From a virus, in IMG/VR virus record IMGVR_UViG_3300042691_005753, positions 1-25,295 of that record: a DNA stretch of 25,295 nucleotides, one strand, 5' to 3'. Both the position numbers and the translations under genes were made by a program. A model generated the notes under the pieces. The model was given only the letters and a program-made list of their open reading frames with translations, made no database searches and had not been told where the DNA came from. This document shows positions 22,535 through 25,295 of the stretch, one piece after another. Within the stretch, counting starts at the first letter, position 1. Each line of letters starts with the position of its first letter.

Positions 22535-23793
22535 CACTCAATTATTTTAAACATCAAATTCTGACCTGTGTATATAACTTCTTCTGCCGGTAAAAGAGCG
22601 AGGCTTCCTGAACCATACAGCGATAATGCATTGTAAATTGACTGCTCGTTATCGTAGACCGACAAAGGTCCGTAAGTGGTTGAATAAATGTTCGTCTTTA
22701 TTAATATACGGTAAAATCTATTAACTTCCAAACCAGCCGTATATAAAGTAAAATAATTACTTACACTATCGGCACTTATCTTTGTAAACGAAGTATCGAA
22801 GTCTACTACCATTTCTTCTGTCTTTACATCCTGTAATGCCCAGTATGAGTTTTCAGGTAGGTATAAAGAAGTCAAATAGGTAGATTGTGTAGAAAAAGTT
22901 CTAGGAGGGTATGTATACCTTACTCCTGTTCTCATCTTATAGACCTGATTCTGTTTAAACTGTCCTTGATTATTTTGTAGGACAATAGTAATTTGATCGT
23001 TAAGTACGTAGTTGGTACCCTGTGGGTAGTAATAGGAGTCGTCCCACATAAACTGAATAGTCGGTGGGTATATTGTGTGAGTGTCAACAGAAAAGAATTT
23101 AAGATCTATAAAAGAACTTGTATTCTGCTCTATGTAACTCGGATGTTTAACTACAACTCCATAATTGTTTATACCTCCGGGACTAGATCCAGAGAACCAA
23201 CCGTTAACTATGTCTGAGATATCCATGTTGATATCTTTATTAGACATATAATCGAAGAACTGACTCCCTGAATAGTTTGTAAGAAACTTACTGCCGGTTA
23301 TACTCCAAGCAGGTGATGCTTGATAAGGACCTGTATACTCCCAGCTTACTCCGTTTCTAGATTCAGGCTCTTGTGCAAACTGCCCTGTACCCATCGTCCA
23401 GGATTGCGATACTGCGTAAGCCTCTAAAGAATAGGTTGTGTTTAAGTTTTGTGCAGTTGCTAAAAACATTTTTAAATTCGCTTGCCAAGATCCGCTTATG
23501 GACTGTGAGGCAAAAGTTTTTAACTTAGCGATTTCAGCTGGAGCAAACTGCAGAAGCGCTCTCCTAATATCAGTTACTGGAAAATAAGCATCAGTTGTAG
23601 AGTAGTCGCTATTAGCAGCTAAATCGTACGTATAGTACGGATTATCAGTTATAGAGGTTCTATTTAAAAACCTAACTCCGTCCTGTGAATTTTTTGCAGA
23701 AACTTCTAGAATAGGATCCCTGCCGGTATTCTTAGAAGGATACCTTGAATAGATAGTAGCGTCTGCGGATGAAAATATTTGATATACTGCCAT
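22534..23793 (-). CDS. DNRLRE-like beta-sandwich structural protein
   Basis: A 419-aa protein. Residues 5-220 follow the pattern of DNRLRE/carbohydrate-binding beta-sandwich domains: SADATIYSRYPSKNTGRDPI near the start, RRALLQFAP (about 78-86), a strand-rich middle with SLEAYAVSQSWTMGTG, and DISDIVNGWFSGSSPGG (about 191-207). The second half is another beta-rich region with IYPPTIQFMWDDSYYYPQG. Such domains bind glycans or act as structural modules in secreted proteins. In a phage baseplate operon, a peripheral structural or attachment role is likely. It starts four bases after the gp6-like gene without a Shine-Dalgarno. I cannot assign a T4 equivalent. Confidence 0.75.
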   Translation of the reverse strand: MAVYQIFSSADATIYSRYPSKNTGRDPILEVSAKNSQDGVRFLNRTSITDNPYYTYDLAANSDYSTTDAYFPVTDIRRALLQFAPAEIAKLKTFASQSISGSWQANLKMFLATAQNLNTTYSLEAYAVSQSWTMGTGQFAQEPESRNGVSWEYTGPYQASPAWSITGSKFLTNYSGSQFFDYMSNKDINMDISDIVNGWFSGSSPGGINNYGVVVKHPSYIEQNTSSFIDLKFFSVDTHTIYPPTIQFMWDDSYYYPQGTNYVLNDQITIVLQNNQGQFKQNQVYKMRTGVRYTYPPRTFSTQSTYLTSLYLPENSYWALQDVKTEEMVVDFDTSFTKISADSVSNYFTLYTAGLEVNRFYRILIKTNIYSTTYGPLSVYDNEQSIYNALSLYGSGSLALLPAEEVIYTGQNLMFKIIE

Positions 23794-23797
23794 GTTA

Positions 23798-25295
23798 TTA
23801 CATTGTGACTACACGTCCTTTAATATCAACATCTGGATATTTAACTTCAAAGATACTCGGATCTAGAGAAGGGTATATAACTCCGTTTAATGTTGCTCCT
23901 GGTATATCATAACTGTATTGCGAATAACCTTGCCCAGTACCTGCAATATTATTAATCTGTACTTTTTGTACAGTTTGCACTCCGGCTATTTGATCTAATA
24001 AAGTATAAATTTCTGATAGAATTATCGGTTCGTTTATTTGCCAATTCTCTCTATTGAAGTAAGCTTTTAAAGCTATTAAACAATTAGCAATAACATCTCT
24101 AGATGTGTAATTAGGTCTTACTATAATATCAAAATTAACCTGAATGTTTATTATGTAAGCAGGTTTTAAAATAATAGTATCGGTGAGCATTCTATACTCC
24201 CCTAAATAAGTTTGAATATTTTTAAGCAAAGCAGGTCCTGGATCTGTGAACTGTCCTGAGGTGTTGTAGCTTAGTAGGTAAATTGATGTAGCTAAAGGAT
24301 CTCTCTCTCCTGGTTCACCGACAAAATACTGAGCAAAAGTTGCTGTATCTTTAGTTACGTAAGCCTTAGCTACTTGTCCAAACTTAGGAGGCATTCCTAA
24401 AACCATTCCGAGATAGTCTTGCTGGGTTACAGCTCTCATTTGAGATGGATACATTGCTAGGGTATTCAGCTTTAAACTCTCCGGAGTATCGCCATCCCCT
24501 CCGCCTACGGCTCTAGTAGTATTATTTGTAGCTACAGAATTCTGTATAGTCGTAGCGATTGCAGGATTTACAGTACTTGTAAAGTTAGAGCTAATAGAAG
24601 CAATGTAGGTTAATTCATTAATTTGGGCATTAGCTGCTGCTCCTCCTCCTACTAAATATGTTATAGTTAGGGTAGTATTTACCGGAGCTAAGCCGTAAGA
24701 ATCGTTGGTTACAAAGTTTGTTGGATCGAAAGCTGTATTAAGTAGGTCAATACCATTTACAGTACCTATACCTACATTAAACGGATCTGGGATTGAACCT
24801 GATACGGCAGTTATACCTGCTCCGAATTCAAGTTCTAATAGAGCGTTGGTCTTAAATCTAGATACGAATCTTCTCGGTACGTCTATTTTTCTTAGTATGT
24901 ACGGGACTTGATTAGCTTCTTGATACAGTTGAGGGTAGTTAGTAGAAGTGTTTTGAACAGGATTTAATATGTAATCTTGAGCTAAGTAAGGTACTTCGTA
25001 CCACTTATTACCATTACTATCTGCCACACTTAAAATCTCGATAATATTCGCATCTTCGATAGTTCTAATCGGAAATCTTTCTGCTGCACCAAAAGTCAAT
25101 GTAGTTGTCTTAACTTGACCGGAAATAGCAGTAGTAGTTTTCTTAAGTAGATACGTGTTTGGATTACCTCCTACAGTAGTATAAACAGATACGTCTGTTG
25201 TGTCTATTGAAGAAGATAAATTAAAGTCTACCTTGTTTGGACAATAGAAGAAATTAGAATTATTAATATTAGATCTAACTTGCATTCCTTCATCT
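23798..25295 (-). CDS. Baseplate wedge protein, gp6/baseplate-J-like (N-terminus off the window)
   Basis: This gene forms the inner baseplate ring and joins wedges in contractile tails. The frame stays open past the internal Met at 25285 to the right edge (DEG precedes it), so the true start lies outside. The visible 498 residues include the baseplate-J signature GGGDGDTPESLKLNTLAMYP followed by RAVTQQDYLGMVLG. Later a C-terminal segment has LLDQIAGVQTVQKVQINNIA and ends DIKGRVVTM. T4 gp6 is 660 aa, so perhaps a quarter is missing. It is the first gene of the visible operon and directly precedes other baseplate genes. Confidence 0.88.
   Translation of the reverse strand, partial: DEGMQVRSNINNSNFFYCPNKVDFNLSSSIDTTDVSVYTTVGGNPNTYLLKKTTTAISGQVKTTTLTFGAAERFPIRTIEDANIIEILSVADSNGNKWYEVPYLAQDYILNPVQNTSTNYPQLYQEANQVPYILRKIDVPRRFVSRFKTNALLELEFGAGITAVSGSIPDPFNVGIGTVNGIDLLNTAFDPTNFVTNDSYGLAPVNTTLTITYLVGGGAAANAQINELTYIASISSNFTSTVNPAIATTIQNSVATNNTTRAVGGGDGDTPESLKLNTLAMYPSQMRAVTQQDYLGMVLGMPPKFGQVAKAYVTKDTATFAQYFVGEPGERDPLATSIYLLSYNTSGQFTDPGPALLKNIQTYLGEYRMLTDTIILKPAYIINIQVNFDIIVRPNYTSRDVIANCLIALKAYFNRENWQINEPIILSEIYTLLDQIAGVQTVQKVQINNIAGTGQGYSQYSYDIPGATLNGVIYPSLDPSIFEVKYPDVDIKGRVVTM

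Noticed and set aside
22535-22537. GTG start for the 114-aa baseplate-region protein
   Set aside because: The adjacent ATG gives a natural TGATG overlap.

Overview
The window is a 25.3 kb piece of an AT-rich tailed-phage genome, and every convincing gene lies on the minus strand. It reads as a T4-like contractile-tail (myovirus-type) phage. It has a gp6/baseplate-J-like wedge protein, a giant gp7/gpI-like partner, several tail structural proteins, a Thr-linker tail fibre, a T4 gp17-like large terminase, and a set of small proteins with 10-residue leaders like T4 capsid-targeting sequences. The host is probably a member of the Bacteroidota. Start codons are mostly preceded by A/T-rich sequence without a Shine-Dalgarno, the fibre has poly-Thr linkers joining Cys-rich modules of a kind I associate with that phylum, and one TTG-N20-TATATTTA promoter-like site fits its sigma factor. 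This host call is an inference.

In transcription order (right to left): (1) 25.3-15.6 kb, baseplate and tail module: gp6-like wedge, DNRLRE-like protein, small linker protein, 1600-aa gp7/gpI-like protein and two further tail proteins. (2) 15.6-11.5 kb, adhesion and glycan module: a fibre with mucin-like Thr/Pro linkers, glycosyltransferase, FkbM methyltransferase, second glycosyltransferase with a DUF3395-like front domain, and a short protein repeating the C-terminal domain of an upstream tail protein. (3) 11.5-9.4 kb, nucleic-acid enzymes: GIY-YIG nuclease, CHC2/Toprim primase, YqaJ/lambda-type exonuclease. (4) 9.4-3.3 kb, a block of probable virion-internal proteins: nucleotidyltransferase, metallopeptidase plus ART-like protein, zinc-ribbon protein, Dps/ferritin-like protein, and four genes beginning MIKLxxILxE. 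(5) 3.2-2.1 kb, GH19 endolysin and an acidic-tailed protein, ending at a Rho-independent terminator. (6) 2.1 kb to the left edge, a second unit with a small protein, an acidic coiled-coil protein and TerL, which runs off the window.

Spacing is very tight, with many ATGA/TAATG overlaps. Regions 1-5 therefore look like one translationally coupled late operon of more than 23 kb. No tRNA, CRISPR array, IS element or non-coding stretch over 300 bases was seen. The most interesting signal is the CTS-like leader family together with internal LxE cleavage-like sites at domain boundaries. It suggests a set of proteins packaged in the capsid, processed by the prohead protease and injected, including peptidase-like and ADP-ribosyltransferase-like candidates. 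The second is a glycosylation cassette next to a mucin-like fibre.
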